Positions 33,567-43,427 are shown, numbered from the stretch's first letter. The stretch: 64,000 nucleotides of DNA from Lachnoclostridium sp. An169 (GCF_002160525.1 NZ_NFKT01000016.1:1-64000), one strand, 5' to 3'. Notes: a model not told the origin generated them from the sequence alone. A program made the numbers and translations.

Positions 33567-34332
33567 GGCAAAACATTATGGATTTATGCCGGGATGCAGT
33601 CTGGCTTCTTATAATCCGGAGGCTGTTGCAAAGACAACGGCATATCTGAAAAGCTGCCTGCCCAAATTCTCAGCGGTATTAAAGTGCTGTGGGAAACCGA
33701 CAAAAGATATCGGACAGTACGAGCTTTTTCGGGAAAGATTTGCCGGACTGGAGCAGGATCTGGAAGAGGTACATGTAGAAGAACTGATTCTTGCCTGTCC
33801 AAACTGTAAAGCGGTATTTGAGAAGGAAAGCAATACGAAGGTGCGTTCTTTATGGGAGATTCTCCCGAAGACAGGACTTCCAGAAGAAGTCAGGGGAAAA
33901 GCAAAAGACAGTGATATGATTTTTACGATTCACGATTCCTGCTCCGCACGTTATGATAAGGAGGCGCAGGAAGGGATCCGCTGGATATTGAAGGAATTGG
34001 GATATCAGTATGTCGAATCTGAATACTCAGGTGAAAAGACGAAATGCTGCGGATTTGGCGGGCAGGTCAATCCGGCCAATCCGGATATGACGCGAAAAGT
34101 CATGCGGCGCCGTATCGAAACACTGGAGGATTATCCGGTTGTAGTATATTGCTCGACCTGTCGTTCTGCTTTCATGCAGAATCATGTTAAGGCATGGCAT
34201 ATATTAGATCTGATCTGGGGACCTGTTGTGCATATGGGAGATGAACCGGGATGTGATGTCCTGGAAAAACCGGACAATGTATGGCATAATCGTTTTGAGA
34301 CAAGAAAACAGATGATGAAATGTTTTGAGTGA
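33556..34332 (+). CDS. HdrB-like CCG-domain protein
   Basis: 258 residues from the ATG after GGAGGTGAG. Two complete cysteine-rich CCG repeats are visible: C14...C44-C45-G...C81-x2-C84 and C129...C164-C165-G...C199-x2-C202. In HdrB such repeats hold noncubane 4Fe-4S clusters at the active site; in thiol:fumarate reductase the same domain is fused to the TfrB iron-sulfur subunit. Here it is a separate gene, last in the redox run and followed by a terminator. Confidence 0.9.
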   Translation: MIDKAKHYGFMPGCSLASYNPEAVAKTTAYLKSCLPKFSAVLKCCGKPTKDIGQYELFRERFAGLEQDLEEVHVEELILACPNCKAVFEKESNTKVRSLWEILPKTGLPEEVRGKAKDSDMIFTIHDSCSARYDKEAQEGIRWILKELGYQYVESEYSGEKTKCCGFGGQVNPANPDMTRKVMRRRIETLEDYPVVVYCSTCRSAFMQNHVKAWHILDLIWGPVVHMGDEPGCDVLEKPDNVWHNRFETRKQMMKCFE

Positions 34333-34358
34333 AAGTGTGTGATATGGAAGAGAAGATG

Positions 34359-34393
34359 GGGATGTCTGTCGGGAAGAGCAGACATCCCTTTTT
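34359..34393 (+). terminator. Terminator at the end of the hydrolase/redox run
   Basis: GGGATGTCTG (34359-34368) pairs exactly with CAGACATCCC (34379-34388), followed by five T. It may also serve the Rpn-family gene arriving from the other side. Confidence 0.85.
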
Positions 34394-34401
34394 CCCTTCC
34401 T

Positions 34402-35283
34402 TTACTTTTGGCTCCACTTAGAAAGAGCGTCAGCGTCTGTGACAGCTTCTCCTGCCAGTTCCATAACTTCATCTGTATCTAATTCAAGAAATTCGGCAAT
34501 GGCTTCCGGGGACATGCCTTTATCCAGCTTTTTTCGGATCAGTTCTTTTAAAGCGGCACGCTTGCCCCGCCGTTCTGCGCTGTTCATCTGCGTATTATAA
34601 TCATGAAGCGCCCGCTCCCTTGCTTCATACTCCAGGCGTTTCTGCTCATCCAGACTCAGTTTTTTCAGTTCGTTGTATGCTTCTTCAATATATTCATCTT
34701 TCTTTGCCATATCCTCGAACTCCTTCTTGGTCTTCCCACTTAAGAAGCGCATCCAGCGGATCACACCTTCCTCGTTCTGGTCTTCCTCAGGCAGTTTTTT
34801 CAACTCCAGGATATGCAGTTCCATAAGGTTTGTATACTGCTTTCCGGTTTCAACATCACAGAATGCGATCTTTCTGTAACAACGCTTATCCTCTGGAAAA
34901 TGGATGAAATCAAGAATACTTACATGAATACAGGGTTTTAATGTTTCGTAAGGCTCACCCCTTTTGATCTGGCTGGTGTATACTTTGCATTCATAAAACA
35001 GGACCCGGTTTGTCCAGAATTCAAAATACGGTACCTGCATTTCCATGTTCAGTTTTGATCCGTCATCCAGCTCCACCATCACATCCAGGATTCCAAGCTT
35101 GTCGTCAGAGGATTCTCTGCGCAGTTCCGAGGGAATCAGGATCGTATTCCGGATTGATACTGGATCTTTCCCGAGGACTGCCGCGATGAAACCTTTCCTG
35201 ACCTTGGGATTTTGCATCAGTTCTTTAAAACAGAAGTCCACTGTGGGAAGCATGATAAAGTTGTCATGTTCATTTTTACACAT
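34402..35283 (-). CDS. Rpn/PD-(D/E)XK nuclease-transposase family protein, copy 1
   Basis: 293 residues, GGGAGG before the start. The N-terminal nuclease core is visible: FCFKELMQNP, GILDVMVELDDGSKLNMEMQV (Asp ... E-x-Q) and NRVLFYECKVYTSQ. Then a conserved helical region (LSGKTKKEFEDMAKKDEYIEEAYNEL) and a C-terminus with a Lys-rich helix and GMSPEAIAEFLELD. Members of this family promote recombination or spread as dispersed genes in Clostridia. Copies 2 (52.5 kb) and 3 (59.6 kb) lie in the same window. Copy 1 and copy 3 share their upstream leader (GTTTCCTCCCTTATCTTA). Confidence 0.88.
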   Translation of the reverse strand: MCKNEHDNFIMLPTVDFCFKELMQNPKVRKGFIAAVLGKDPVSIRNTILIPSELRRESSDDKLGILDVMVELDDGSKLNMEMQVPYFEFWTNRVLFYECKVYTSQIKRGEPYETLKPCIHVSILDFIHFPEDKRCYRKIAFCDVETGKQYTNLMELHILELKKLPEEDQNEEGVIRWMRFLSGKTKKEFEDMAKKDEYIEEAYNELKKLSLDEQKRLEYEARERALHDYNTQMNSAERRGKRAALKELIRKKLDKGMSPEAIAEFLELDTDEVMELAGEAVTDADALSKWSQK

Positions 35284-35620
35284 ATCGTTTCCTCCCTTAT
35301 CTTACCACGTTCTATATGAAAACACCACCGTTAATGTTTCGTCTCTTCTTTGGAGTAGGCCAACCATACCACGCTGGAAAGATTCTTTCAATAGCTGAAG
35401 CATAAAAAAACGAGTTATCAACAAACTTACAGGAGATAGAAAAAGTTTTCCGCAGCATGAGGATTCTTATAATGAGTTTCTGACAGAAGAGCCCATTAAA
35501 TAAACCGAAATATGATATGTCCGATCAGGCTCTGGATTTTCACAATACAGAATGATACAATGAAAAAATAACGGAAAAGTTATTTGATTAAGCGGAAAAT
35601 TTATGCAAAAAGGTGAAAAT
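35284..35620. other. 337-bp non-coding gap with Rpn leader and kinase promoter region
   Basis: The left part is the leader of Rpn copy 1. At 35414-35431 is GTTATCAACAAACTTACA, shared with the sequences upstream of copies 2 and 3. The right part is AT-rich, with TACAAT (about 35554) as a possible -10 for the sensor kinase but no clear -35. No gene is seen. Confidence 0.6.
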
Positions 35621-37321
35621 ATGGGAGTGAAAATGAAGAAATTGTTGAGACAGCTGGATAAGCGCCTGATGTTCTTTATCTGTCTTACGGTGATTCCGGT
35701 TAATATCCTGGCAATTTTTCTCAGCTATGTGGCAATCAGGGAAGCCAGGGAGCGGATCGCCGTTTCTTACAGGACGGAATTTGAGATATTTATGGAAGGA
35801 CAGCTTGGCAGTCTGGAAACTATTGACAGATGGTATGCAGGGCTGATTTCAGAAAATCAGCAGGAATTTATGGGAGCCGCAGAAGTGAATGAGGTAGCAA
35901 GTATTGTACTGGCAAATGAGGCACGCGAAGCGCTGAATTTGTATGGTATCAGCGGCTTTTTTTATCTGGAGGAGAAAAAAGAGAACGGGAAGATATATAT
36001 GAGCTCTTCTTCTAAACTTGCAAATCCAGACGACATCCAGATGATGAAAACAGAACTGCAGATGAAGGAAAAAGAAGCAGGCAGTATGGGAAAATGGAAA
36101 ATTACATGCCTTCAGGAAAGGTATTTTTTCCTTTCTTTTACCACATACCGTAATTACAATGTATGCATCGGTCTGGACTTTAATACAGAGGCTGAACAGT
36201 GGCTGATGTCAGATCATATGGAACAGTGCGGCATACTTTATTCAGATTCTGTGAACCAGATCTTCCTTCAACCGGGGAAAAACATAGAAATGTTCCCGGA
36301 AGATGCAGAAACCGGCAATAGCATGGGAAAAGAAAGATGGGAATCGGTGAGCCGCATCTCAAACGAAGGCTCCAGAATATACGCTGAGCTCTTCCATTAT
36401 GGCAGATGGACTGCGACGCCTGCCGCTTATCTGATCCTTCAGTTTATTGCATGGCTGGGAATAGCAATACTGGCGCTTTTGTGGATACTGATCCGCAGAC
36501 AGGCAGTTCATCCTATGAAGGTACTGGAGAACGGCCTCCAACAGTTAGAACAGCGCAATTGGGCTTTCAGGATAAATGAACGTGCGGCGACGGAGGATTA
36601 CGATTATATTTATTGTAAGTTTAATGAGATGGCAGAAGATATCCAGATGGCCAGAGAACAGGAAAAAATGCTGTACGAGACTCAGCTTAATAATCTGAAG
36701 CTTCAGGTAAATCCGCATCTTCTTTTGAATTCCCTGAACATGATCTATTCCCTGGCGCAGACCAAACAGTATGAAGTAATCCAGAAATATACGATGAATC
36801 TGGTAGAATATTTCCGATACTGTCTGAGGGAAAATAACGATCTCGTTACAGTTAAGGCAGAAATGCGCTTTGTTGAAAATTATCTTGATATTCAGAAGAT
36901 ACGGTATCCGGGAGAAATATCAAGTGTATATTATATGGAAGAGGGTATTGAGAATGCTTTGATACCGTCACTCCTTATCCAGAATTTTGTGGAAAATGCA
37001 GTGAAATATGCACGAAAATCAGATGAAGCGATTGAGATACTCATCTATATGCGAAAAGAAGAGGATAAACTCTGCATTTCTGTAAATGATACAGGTGAGG
37101 GAATGGAATCGGATCTGGCGGAATGTCTGAATGAGGGAAAAATGTATATTGATAAAAACGGAGACAGGCACATAGGGGTATATAACTGCCGGAAACGTCT
37201 GGAGGCCTTTTACGGCGACAAAACAGAACTTCACATCAGCAGTACGGCGGGAGAAGGCACGCAGGTATGGATCACGCTGCCATTTACGGTGAGCAAAGAT
37301 GAGATGTCCGATTTGTGTTAG
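35621..37321 (+). CDS. YesM/LytS-type sensor histidine kinase
   Basis: Start at the ATG after AAAAGGTGA (566 residues). Two membrane helices (about residues 15-37 and 268-290) flank an extracellular sensor of about 230 residues, followed by a HAMP-like linker, the His_kinase domain with QVNPHLLLNSLNMIYSLAQ (His in NPH) and an HATPase (LIQNFVENAVKYA, NDTGEGM). In this family the usual motif is NPHFLYN; here it reads NPHLLLN. It should phosphorylate the AraC-type response regulator at 41693, separated from it by two genes. Confidence 0.92.
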   Translation: MGVKMKKLLRQLDKRLMFFICLTVIPVNILAIFLSYVAIREARERIAVSYRTEFEIFMEGQLGSLETIDRWYAGLISENQQEFMGAAEVNEVASIVLANEAREALNLYGISGFFYLEEKKENGKIYMSSSSKLANPDDIQMMKTELQMKEKEAGSMGKWKITCLQERYFFLSFTTYRNYNVCIGLDFNTEAEQWLMSDHMEQCGILYSDSVNQIFLQPGKNIEMFPEDAETGNSMGKERWESVSRISNEGSRIYAELFHYGRWTATPAAYLILQFIAWLGIAILALLWILIRRQAVHPMKVLENGLQQLEQRNWAFRINERAATEDYDYIYCKFNEMAEDIQMAREQEKMLYETQLNNLKLQVNPHLLLNSLNMIYSLAQTKQYEVIQKYTMNLVEYFRYCLRENNDLVTVKAEMRFVENYLDIQKIRYPGEISSVYYMEEGIENALIPSLLIQNFVENAVKYARKSDEAIEILIYMRKEEDKLCISVNDTGEGMESDLAECLNEGKMYIDKNGDRHIGVYNCRKRLEAFYGDKTELHISSTAGEGTQVWITLPFTVSKDEMSDLC

Positions 37322-37408
37322 TTTATGCCCGATTTATATCCATACAATTTTAAGTGGAAAAGAGATAATAAGCTTACCAAATACAAGGAAAGCAAAGGAG
37401 GAAATTGT

Positions 37409-38908
37409 ATGAGAAAACAGTTCAAAAAGGCAGCGGCGGTCCTGCTGTGCACAGCAACGGCCTTGTCTGTTTTGGCAGGATGCAGTACGCAGACAGAACC
37501 GGAGCAGAGTGGCAGTGAGAAGGAAAACACCAGTGAGACGGATCACATTGTGGTGACTTACCTGACGCTGGGGCAGACTCCTGCAGATCTGCAGGAGGTG
37601 CAGGATGCTCTGAATGAGCGTTCGGTCAAAGATATCGGGGTGGAAGTCGAATTTAAGCCGGTATCGGCATATGATGCCATGTCCCAGTTCACAACATGGC
37701 TTGCCACAGGGGAACGATACGATTTGATGATGCCTCTTCTGCAGGATCTGAACACATATAAAGAGCAGGGGCTTATCCAACCGCTGACTGACCTGATAGC
37801 CGAGAACGCACCATATATCCAGCAGATGACAGATGAGGGCTGGACCTATGCGAGCAACAACACTATGGACGGGGAAATCTGGTCGGTAATGGCCGTGCCG
37901 AATGTGACAGGATCTGGCGGCGGCTTTGTGGTAAAGAAGCAGTATGTAGATGAGACGGACTGGGCTTACGATGAGAATAAAGTATATACTCTCGATGAAC
38001 TCGGAGAACTGTTCGCAGCAATCAAGGAAAATCATCCGGATATGTATCCGTGTGGACAGACAGGCGCCACTGCAAGCTACGGATATGTAGGAATGTTTGA
38101 TGCGATGGGCGGCGATCAGGCGACAGGAGTTCTGATGGATACGGAAAGTACGGAGATCGTTAATCTTTATGAGACAGATGAGTACAGAGATTATCTGCAG
38201 CATATGCGGGACTGGAATCTGGCGGGATATATTTATCCGGATGCTGCCGTGACGGATTCCAGCCAGGAAGAACTGGTGGATTCCGGGGTCGCAGCAGGCT
38301 ATTTTATGGTAAGTGCCCCGGTACAGGCAGATGATTCAGAGTATATGATCCGTTTGACAGAGGTTTTCCAACCGACTCAGGCTATGGGAGGATGGGTTGT
38401 ACCAAATACGGCGGAAGAACCGGAAGCGGCAGTGCGTTTTCTGAACTATGTATGGGAGAATCCGGACATAGCAAATCTGATCCAGTGGGGAATTGAGGGC
38501 GAACATTATGTAGTATTGGATGAAGAAAAAAATCTGATCGGTTTTCCTGAGGGAAAAGATGCTACAAACAGCGGATACTACAACACACTGGGGCTCTGGG
38601 GAGATACCAGGGAGGTATATGTATGGAGCGAGAGCCAGTCTCAGGAAAAGAATGATGCATATACGGAAGAAGCAATGAATAATCCCATGAAAGATATAGG
38701 AGTGCTTTACAGTCCATCGGCAGAAGCTTCGACGAAGATCGCAGCGATAACAGCGGTTGTTGAACAGTATGAGCCGTCTCTGGAGACCGGGAGCGTAGAT
38801 CTTGATCAGTATTATGAAGAGTTCATCAATGCACTTAAGGCAGCCGGAGTGGACGACGTGATCGCTGAGAAACAGGAACAGCTTGACGCTTTCCTGAAAG
38901 GAAAATAA
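37409..38908 (+). CDS. Sugar ABC transporter substrate-binding lipoprotein
   Basis: 499 residues from the ATG after AAGGAGG. Lipoprotein signal with basic n-region, hydrophobic core and lipobox LAGC (Cys25), then a Ser/Glu-rich linker. The body (VVTYLTLGQTPADLQEVQDALNE, YDLMMPLLQDLNTYKEQG) matches large LplA/YtcQ-type binding proteins for oligosaccharides. It works with the two permeases at 42.5-44.3 kb; no ATPase is encoded here, so a shared MsmK/UgpC-type ATPase elsewhere is likely. It is the only clearly exported protein of the locus. Confidence 0.92.
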   Translation: MRKQFKKAAAVLLCTATALSVLAGCSTQTEPEQSGSEKENTSETDHIVVTYLTLGQTPADLQEVQDALNERSVKDIGVEVEFKPVSAYDAMSQFTTWLATGERYDLMMPLLQDLNTYKEQGLIQPLTDLIAENAPYIQQMTDEGWTYASNNTMDGEIWSVMAVPNVTGSGGGFVVKKQYVDETDWAYDENKVYTLDELGELFAAIKENHPDMYPCGQTGATASYGYVGMFDAMGGDQATGVLMDTESTEIVNLYETDEYRDYLQHMRDWNLAGYIYPDAAVTDSSQEELVDSGVAAGYFMVSAPVQADDSEYMIRLTEVFQPTQAMGGWVVPNTAEEPEAAVRFLNYVWENPDIANLIQWGIEGEHYVVLDEEKNLIGFPEGKDATNSGYYNTLGLWGDTREVYVWSESQSQEKNDAYTEEAMNNPMKDIGVLYSPSAEASTKIAAITAVVEQYEPSLETGSVDLDQYYEEFINALKAAGVDDVIAEKQEQLDAFLKGK

Positions 38909-39010
38909 ACCAATACAGACAGGAGATTCAGAAGAAGCGCTGTACAGAAAAATGAGGCAAAGAAATCATTTGAGGTGCGGCGCTTCTTTGCTATACGGAG
39001 GGAAAAGGCA

Positions 39011-41674
39011 GTGAGGAGAGAGAAAAGTCCGGAGATTCAGCCGTTCCTGAATATCTGGGATACAGATACTGAGGATGAGATCCGCAGCAGACTTCAGGAA
39101 CTGAAAAAGATGGGGATCAGTTCCTTTGTGATTCAGTACGCAGCCAGAGAAAACGACGGACAGAAAAATTGGGGCATCAGCCCTTTTGACGAGAGATATT
39201 TTTCGGTACTTGGAAAGATATCGAATATATGCCGGGAAATGCAGATGACATATTGGACGCAGGATGCGGCGCCTTTTCCTACAGGAGCTGCAAACGGGGC
39301 GTTTCGACAGGAGGAATATTTTCAAAGAGGAAAGCTTTATATAGAAGAACGTCATACAAATGTGCGGGGACCGTTAAAAAGTGCCCGGATTGCAGCAGAC
39401 CGGTTTAACGGACTGCTCACAGGCGGAATGGAAAATATTATTGCAGGAATGAAAAAGACCGGTCCGGAGAAAAACAGCCGGGCACGACTTCTTGGAGTGA
39501 CAGCAATGCCGGAGACAGAGGAAAATGAATATGATGCAGGAAAGGCGATCAGCCTTACGGAATACCTGAATGAAGAAAGCGGCATACTTCAGTTTGATCT
39601 TCCGGCAGGTATATGGCGCATATTTTTTATCTTTGAGACACATATCGGAAACGGCAGGAAGTTTTACATGAACCTGTTGGATAAAGAATCCGTAAAAGTA
39701 CAGATAGAAAAGGTTCATGAACTGCACTACAGCAGATTAAAAGATGAGCTTGGAATTACGTGGGAGGGATTTTTCTATGATGAGCCTGAAGTAGGAAATG
39801 TAGGAGGATATGATTTCAACTGTCTTCCGGGGGATGTGAAGGGGAGAACGCCGGCAGCTATGCCATGGAGCAGAGGGATGCCTGAAGCCATGAAGAAAAG
39901 GCTGGGAGAAAAATGGCTGGAGCTTCTTCCGGGATTGTGGTATGAATGTGGCGAAACAAGCCGGATAGTAAGATATCATTATATGGATGCGGTAACAAGA
40001 GCAATTCAGGAAAATTATAATGGTCAGGTTTTTTCATGGTGTCGTGACAGAGGTATCCGCTATATCGGTCATGTTGTAGAGGATGAGAATTCCCATACGA
40101 GGCTTGGGTGCGGAACCGGACATTTTTTCCGAACACAGCGGCATCAGGACATGGCGGGGGTGGATCTGATCGGAGGTCAGCTGCGGCCGGGGATGGATAT
40201 GAAGGGGGTGTGCTGGTACGGATGCGCGGATGGAGACGGAGAATTTTACCATTATGGGCTGTGCAGGCTTGCCGCATCGGAAGCGCATATTAATCCGGAA
40301 AAGCAAGGAGGCAGCTTCTGTGAAATAAATGCGGTGTACCAGGAACTATCGAATGGGAAGTTTTATAAATTCCTTTTAGACCATTTATTTGTTAATGGGA
40401 TTGACCATCTTGTGCCGGTGATCAGAAAAGCGCTTCTTCCGGAAGAAGGCGCGGTACTTTTCCGCTATGCCGGAAAGATATGCAGAATGCTGTCCGGAGG
40501 AAAGGCAGTGATACCGGCTGCAGTCCTGTACCATGCAGAGGCTGAATGGAGCGGGAGCTGCATGTATTTCCAGAAGGCAGGGGCAGTGCTGCAAAAGGAA
40601 CAGATCGCTTATGATGTAATTCCTGGAGATGTATTTGTAGAGAGGGAGTATTATCATACCATGATTATGCCGGGCAGATTCTCGGTAAACGGACAGGAGT
40701 ACAGGGCACTGATCATTCCGAAATGCAGTTATATCCGGGAAGATGTTCTGAAAGGCGTTCTGGAGCTGCATGAGAATGGGACAGAGATCATGTTTATCGA
40801 CTCCCTGCCGGTCGGCTACTGTGAAAGGGCAGGGAATATCGAGTGGAAAAATAAAAATTTTTCTCCGGTACCGCTGCAAAAGACGGCGGTGAGACTTAAG
40901 GAAAAAGGAATATATGATGTCCGCGTTATAGGATCGGCCCCCTGGCTGCGGTATGCTCATTGGAAAAAGGAGGAAAGAGATTATTACCTGTTTCTGAATG
41001 AGGATGACAGAAATGGCCTTCAGACAAAAATCATTTTTCCCGGATCGGAACACAGGTATATAAGAAGGGTAGATGCAGAGGAAAATTGGATTGAGACAAC
41101 TGGTGCCGGAATGGTGGATTTGTCTCTGGGCTGTCTAGGGAGTGCTCTGTATATTATCGGGGAACCTCTCCGGGAAGAAAAAGAACAGAACCATGTACCG
41201 GAGGGGACTTTGTCAGGCAGACTTCCGAAGATCGGGTGGTCTCGGGGAAAATGGACGGCAGAGTACGAAAAAGAAGGAACAAAGCAGATTCGGGAACTGG
41301 CGGAACCGGAAGATCTGGAAATGCAACAGGATATGATAAGATTCACCGGTGAGCTGGTATACAGGACGAAAGCTGTTTTTATCGGACTGCTTCCCGATTT
41401 CCTTAACCTGGGGGAAGTTTGTGACAGCGCTCATGTGTATATAAACGGGATAGATGCAGGATACCGGATTGCGGCACCGTACATATTTGATGTTTCTTCA
41501 GTGGTAAAAGAAGGAAGCAATGCTGTAGAGATACACATACAGCCTTCCCCTGCAAGAGGAATACCGGATATAAGAGATCAGGATATGGAATCTATTGTGA
41601 GTCCGTGCGCATATGTATGTATGCCACGGTTGGGGCTGATCGGACCGGTATGCTGGCAGAAGGCGGCAGAATAA
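39011..41674 (+). CDS. Large glycoside hydrolase-like protein, GH106-related
   Basis: About 887 residues using the GTG eight bases after CGGAGGG; a GTG at 38975 is a weaker alternative. No signal peptide. Recognisable pieces are FFYDEPEVGN, IGHVVEDENSHTRLGCGTGHFF, RHQDMAGVDLIGGQLRPGM and YGLCRLAASEAHINP, typical of uncharacterised bacterial proteins related to GH106 alpha-L-rhamnosidases. A C-terminal beta-sandwich (SAHVYINGIDAGYRIAAPYIFDVS) resembles a GH2 sugar-binding domain. The neighbouring GH78 gene makes rhamnose release plausible. Catalytic residues cannot be named with confidence. Confidence 0.72.
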   Translation: MRREKSPEIQPFLNIWDTDTEDEIRSRLQELKKMGISSFVIQYAARENDGQKNWGISPFDERYFSVLGKISNICREMQMTYWTQDAAPFPTGAANGAFRQEEYFQRGKLYIEERHTNVRGPLKSARIAADRFNGLLTGGMENIIAGMKKTGPEKNSRARLLGVTAMPETEENEYDAGKAISLTEYLNEESGILQFDLPAGIWRIFFIFETHIGNGRKFYMNLLDKESVKVQIEKVHELHYSRLKDELGITWEGFFYDEPEVGNVGGYDFNCLPGDVKGRTPAAMPWSRGMPEAMKKRLGEKWLELLPGLWYECGETSRIVRYHYMDAVTRAIQENYNGQVFSWCRDRGIRYIGHVVEDENSHTRLGCGTGHFFRTQRHQDMAGVDLIGGQLRPGMDMKGVCWYGCADGDGEFYHYGLCRLAASEAHINPEKQGGSFCEINAVYQELSNGKFYKFLLDHLFVNGIDHLVPVIRKALLPEEGAVLFRYAGKICRMLSGGKAVIPAAVLYHAEAEWSGSCMYFQKAGAVLQKEQIAYDVIPGDVFVEREYYHTMIMPGRFSVNGQEYRALIIPKCSYIREDVLKGVLELHENGTEIMFIDSLPVGYCERAGNIEWKNKNFSPVPLQKTAVRLKEKGIYDVRVIGSAPWLRYAHWKKEERDYYLFLNEDDRNGLQTKIIFPGSEHRYIRRVDAEENWIETTGAGMVDLSLGCLGSALYIIGEPLREEKEQNHVPEGTLSGRLPKIGWSRGKWTAEYEKEGTKQIRELAEPEDLEMQQDMIRFTGELVYRTKAVFIGLLPDFLNLGEVCDSAHVYINGIDAGYRIAAPYIFDVSSVVKEGSNAVEIHIQPSPARGIPDIRDQDMESIVSPCAYVCMPRLGLIGPVCWQKAAE

Positions 41675-41692
41675 AAAAGAGGTGATATGATC

Positions 41693-42505
41693 ATGAATCT
41701 ACTGATCGTTGATGATGAACAGCAGATCATTCAGGGAATTATGCAGGGAGTACAGTGGGATCAGCTGAAGTTTGACAGGGTATTTACCGCAAAGGGATAC
41801 GATAAAGCTGTGCAGATTTTTGAATCCACGCAGGTGGACATTCTGCTTTCCGATATCGAATTAGACAGAAAAAGCGGTCTGGATCTTATTGAGTGGGTGA
41901 ATGAACATTCGCCAGAGACAGCCTGCCTGATCTTATCCTGTCATGAAAACTTTAATTTTGCCCGCAGGGCAGTGAAACTAAAGTGTCTGGAATATATCCT
42001 GAAACCGGTTCCTTATGGACAGCTGACAGAAATTCTGCTGCGCACAAAAGCTCAGGTACAGTCTCAGCAGAATGCGGTATTACTGGAAAATTATGGGAAG
42101 ACATATATAAAGCAGATGAAAGAAACTGCTGCACCGGAAGCAGGGGGGAATGCCGTAGAGGAGGCAGCAGAATATATTCATGATCATATTTCGGAGAATA
42201 TAACGGTAGAATTTCTTGCGGCAAGGTCACATGTGAGCATAAGGCATCTGAACCGTCTGTTTCAGAGAGAGTTCGGGCAGTCTGTCGGAGATTATATGTC
42301 CAAACAAAGGATGATTTTGGCAGGAGAGCTCCTTAAGGATTCCGGAATGTCTGTAACGATGATCTCGGACAGGGTAGGCTATGGAAACTATTCCTATTTT
42401 ACAAAGCAGTTTAAAAAATTTTACGGCATGACGCCAAGGGAATACAAAATGAAAGAGTCAGGCAACAGGAGAGGAGAAAACGATGAAAAGGAAAGAAAAG
42501 TATAA
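41693..42505 (+). CDS. YesN-type AraC response regulator
   Basis: Start at the second ATG (MNLLIVDDEQQ), because AGAGG lies 10 bases before it and only 4 before the first. Receiver with DDE near residue 8, phospho-acceptor Asp in ILLSDIELDRKSGLDL and Lys in YILKPV, then a double helix-turn-helix (ITVEFLAARSHVSIRHLNRLFQ, RVGYGNYSYFTKQFKKFYGMTP). The linker is short (about 270 residues in all, against roughly 370-530 for many YesN proteins). Partner of the kinase at 35.6 kb; overlaps the permease gene by 23 bp. Confidence 0.92.
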   Translation: MNLLIVDDEQQIIQGIMQGVQWDQLKFDRVFTAKGYDKAVQIFESTQVDILLSDIELDRKSGLDLIEWVNEHSPETACLILSCHENFNFARRAVKLKCLEYILKPVPYGQLTEILLRTKAQVQSQQNAVLLENYGKTYIKQMKETAAPEAGGNAVEEAAEYIHDHISENITVEFLAARSHVSIRHLNRLFQREFGQSVGDYMSKQRMILAGELLKDSGMSVTMISDRVGYGNYSYFTKQFKKFYGMTPREYKMKESGNRRGENDEKERKV

Positions 42506-43412
42506 GAAGATACGATGGAAGTGGATGGTGCCGTTCTACATTATGATGATCCCGGGACTGGTCTATTTCCTGATTAATAATTATATGCCTATGGCGGGGA
42601 TTGTAATGGCATTTAAGAAAATTGACTACAGCAAAGGAATCTTCGGGAGCGACTGGAATGGTTTGGCAAATTTTGAGTTTCTGTTTGCTTCCGGACAGTT
42701 CGGGACAATGGTAAGAAATACAATCTTGTATAACGGAGTTTTTATCATATTTAATACGGTGCTGGGAATCACAGTTGCAATACTGCTCAACGAAATCCGC
42801 GCTAAAATTGCAAACAGAATTTACCAGACGGTCATTCTTCTTCCATATCTGATGAGCTGGGTTGTAGTCAGCTATCTTGCCTTTGCCTTCCTGAGCAATG
42901 AGACCGGATTTATTAATAATGGTATTCTGGAAAAACTCGGACTTACCCAGATTAATTTCTATCAGGAACCGAAATACTGGCCCTGGATTCTCCTTTTTGT
43001 AAACGAGTGGAAAAATATCGGGTTCTCTATGATCATATATCTTGCCGCTATTGTCGGGATAAGCAAAGATTATTATGAAGCGGCAAGCGTTGATGGGGCG
43101 ACAAGATGGCAGCAGATCACAAGGATCACACTGCCCTGTCTGAAGCCCACAATTATCACGATGTTTATACTGAGTGTCAGCAAAATGTTCTATTCGGACT
43201 TCGGATTGTTTTTTCAGGTTCCGAAAAATTCAGGGATTCTGTATCCGACAACTATGACGATTGATACATATGTATATAACGCGCTGATGAAGCAGAACAA
43301 TCCGGGAATGTCGGCTGCGGCAGGTTTTCTTCAGGCAATCGTGGGATTTGTTCTGGTAATCGGTGCAAATGCACTGATCCGTAAGATCAGCAGAGAAGAT
43401 GCGATATTTTAA
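42483..43412 (+). CDS. Sugar ABC permease 1 (LplB-like)
   Basis: 309 residues, six hydrophobic helices, with the EAA loop EAASVDGATRWQQITRITLP that docks the ATPase. The N-terminus YFLINNYMPMAGIVMAFKK is typical of LplB/YteP-type permeases for pectin- or xylan-derived oligosaccharides. The start lies inside the response-regulator gene. Confidence 0.93.
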   Translation: MKRKEKYKKIRWKWMVPFYIMMIPGLVYFLINNYMPMAGIVMAFKKIDYSKGIFGSDWNGLANFEFLFASGQFGTMVRNTILYNGVFIIFNTVLGITVAILLNEIRAKIANRIYQTVILLPYLMSWVVVSYLAFAFLSNETGFINNGILEKLGLTQINFYQEPKYWPWILLFVNEWKNIGFSMIIYLAAIVGISKDYYEAASVDGATRWQQITRITLPCLKPTIITMFILSVSKMFYSDFGLFFQVPKNSGILYPTTMTIDTYVYNALMKQNNPGMSAAAGFLQAIVGFVLVIGANALIRKISREDAIF

Positions 43413-43427
43413 AAGGAGGAGCGGATT

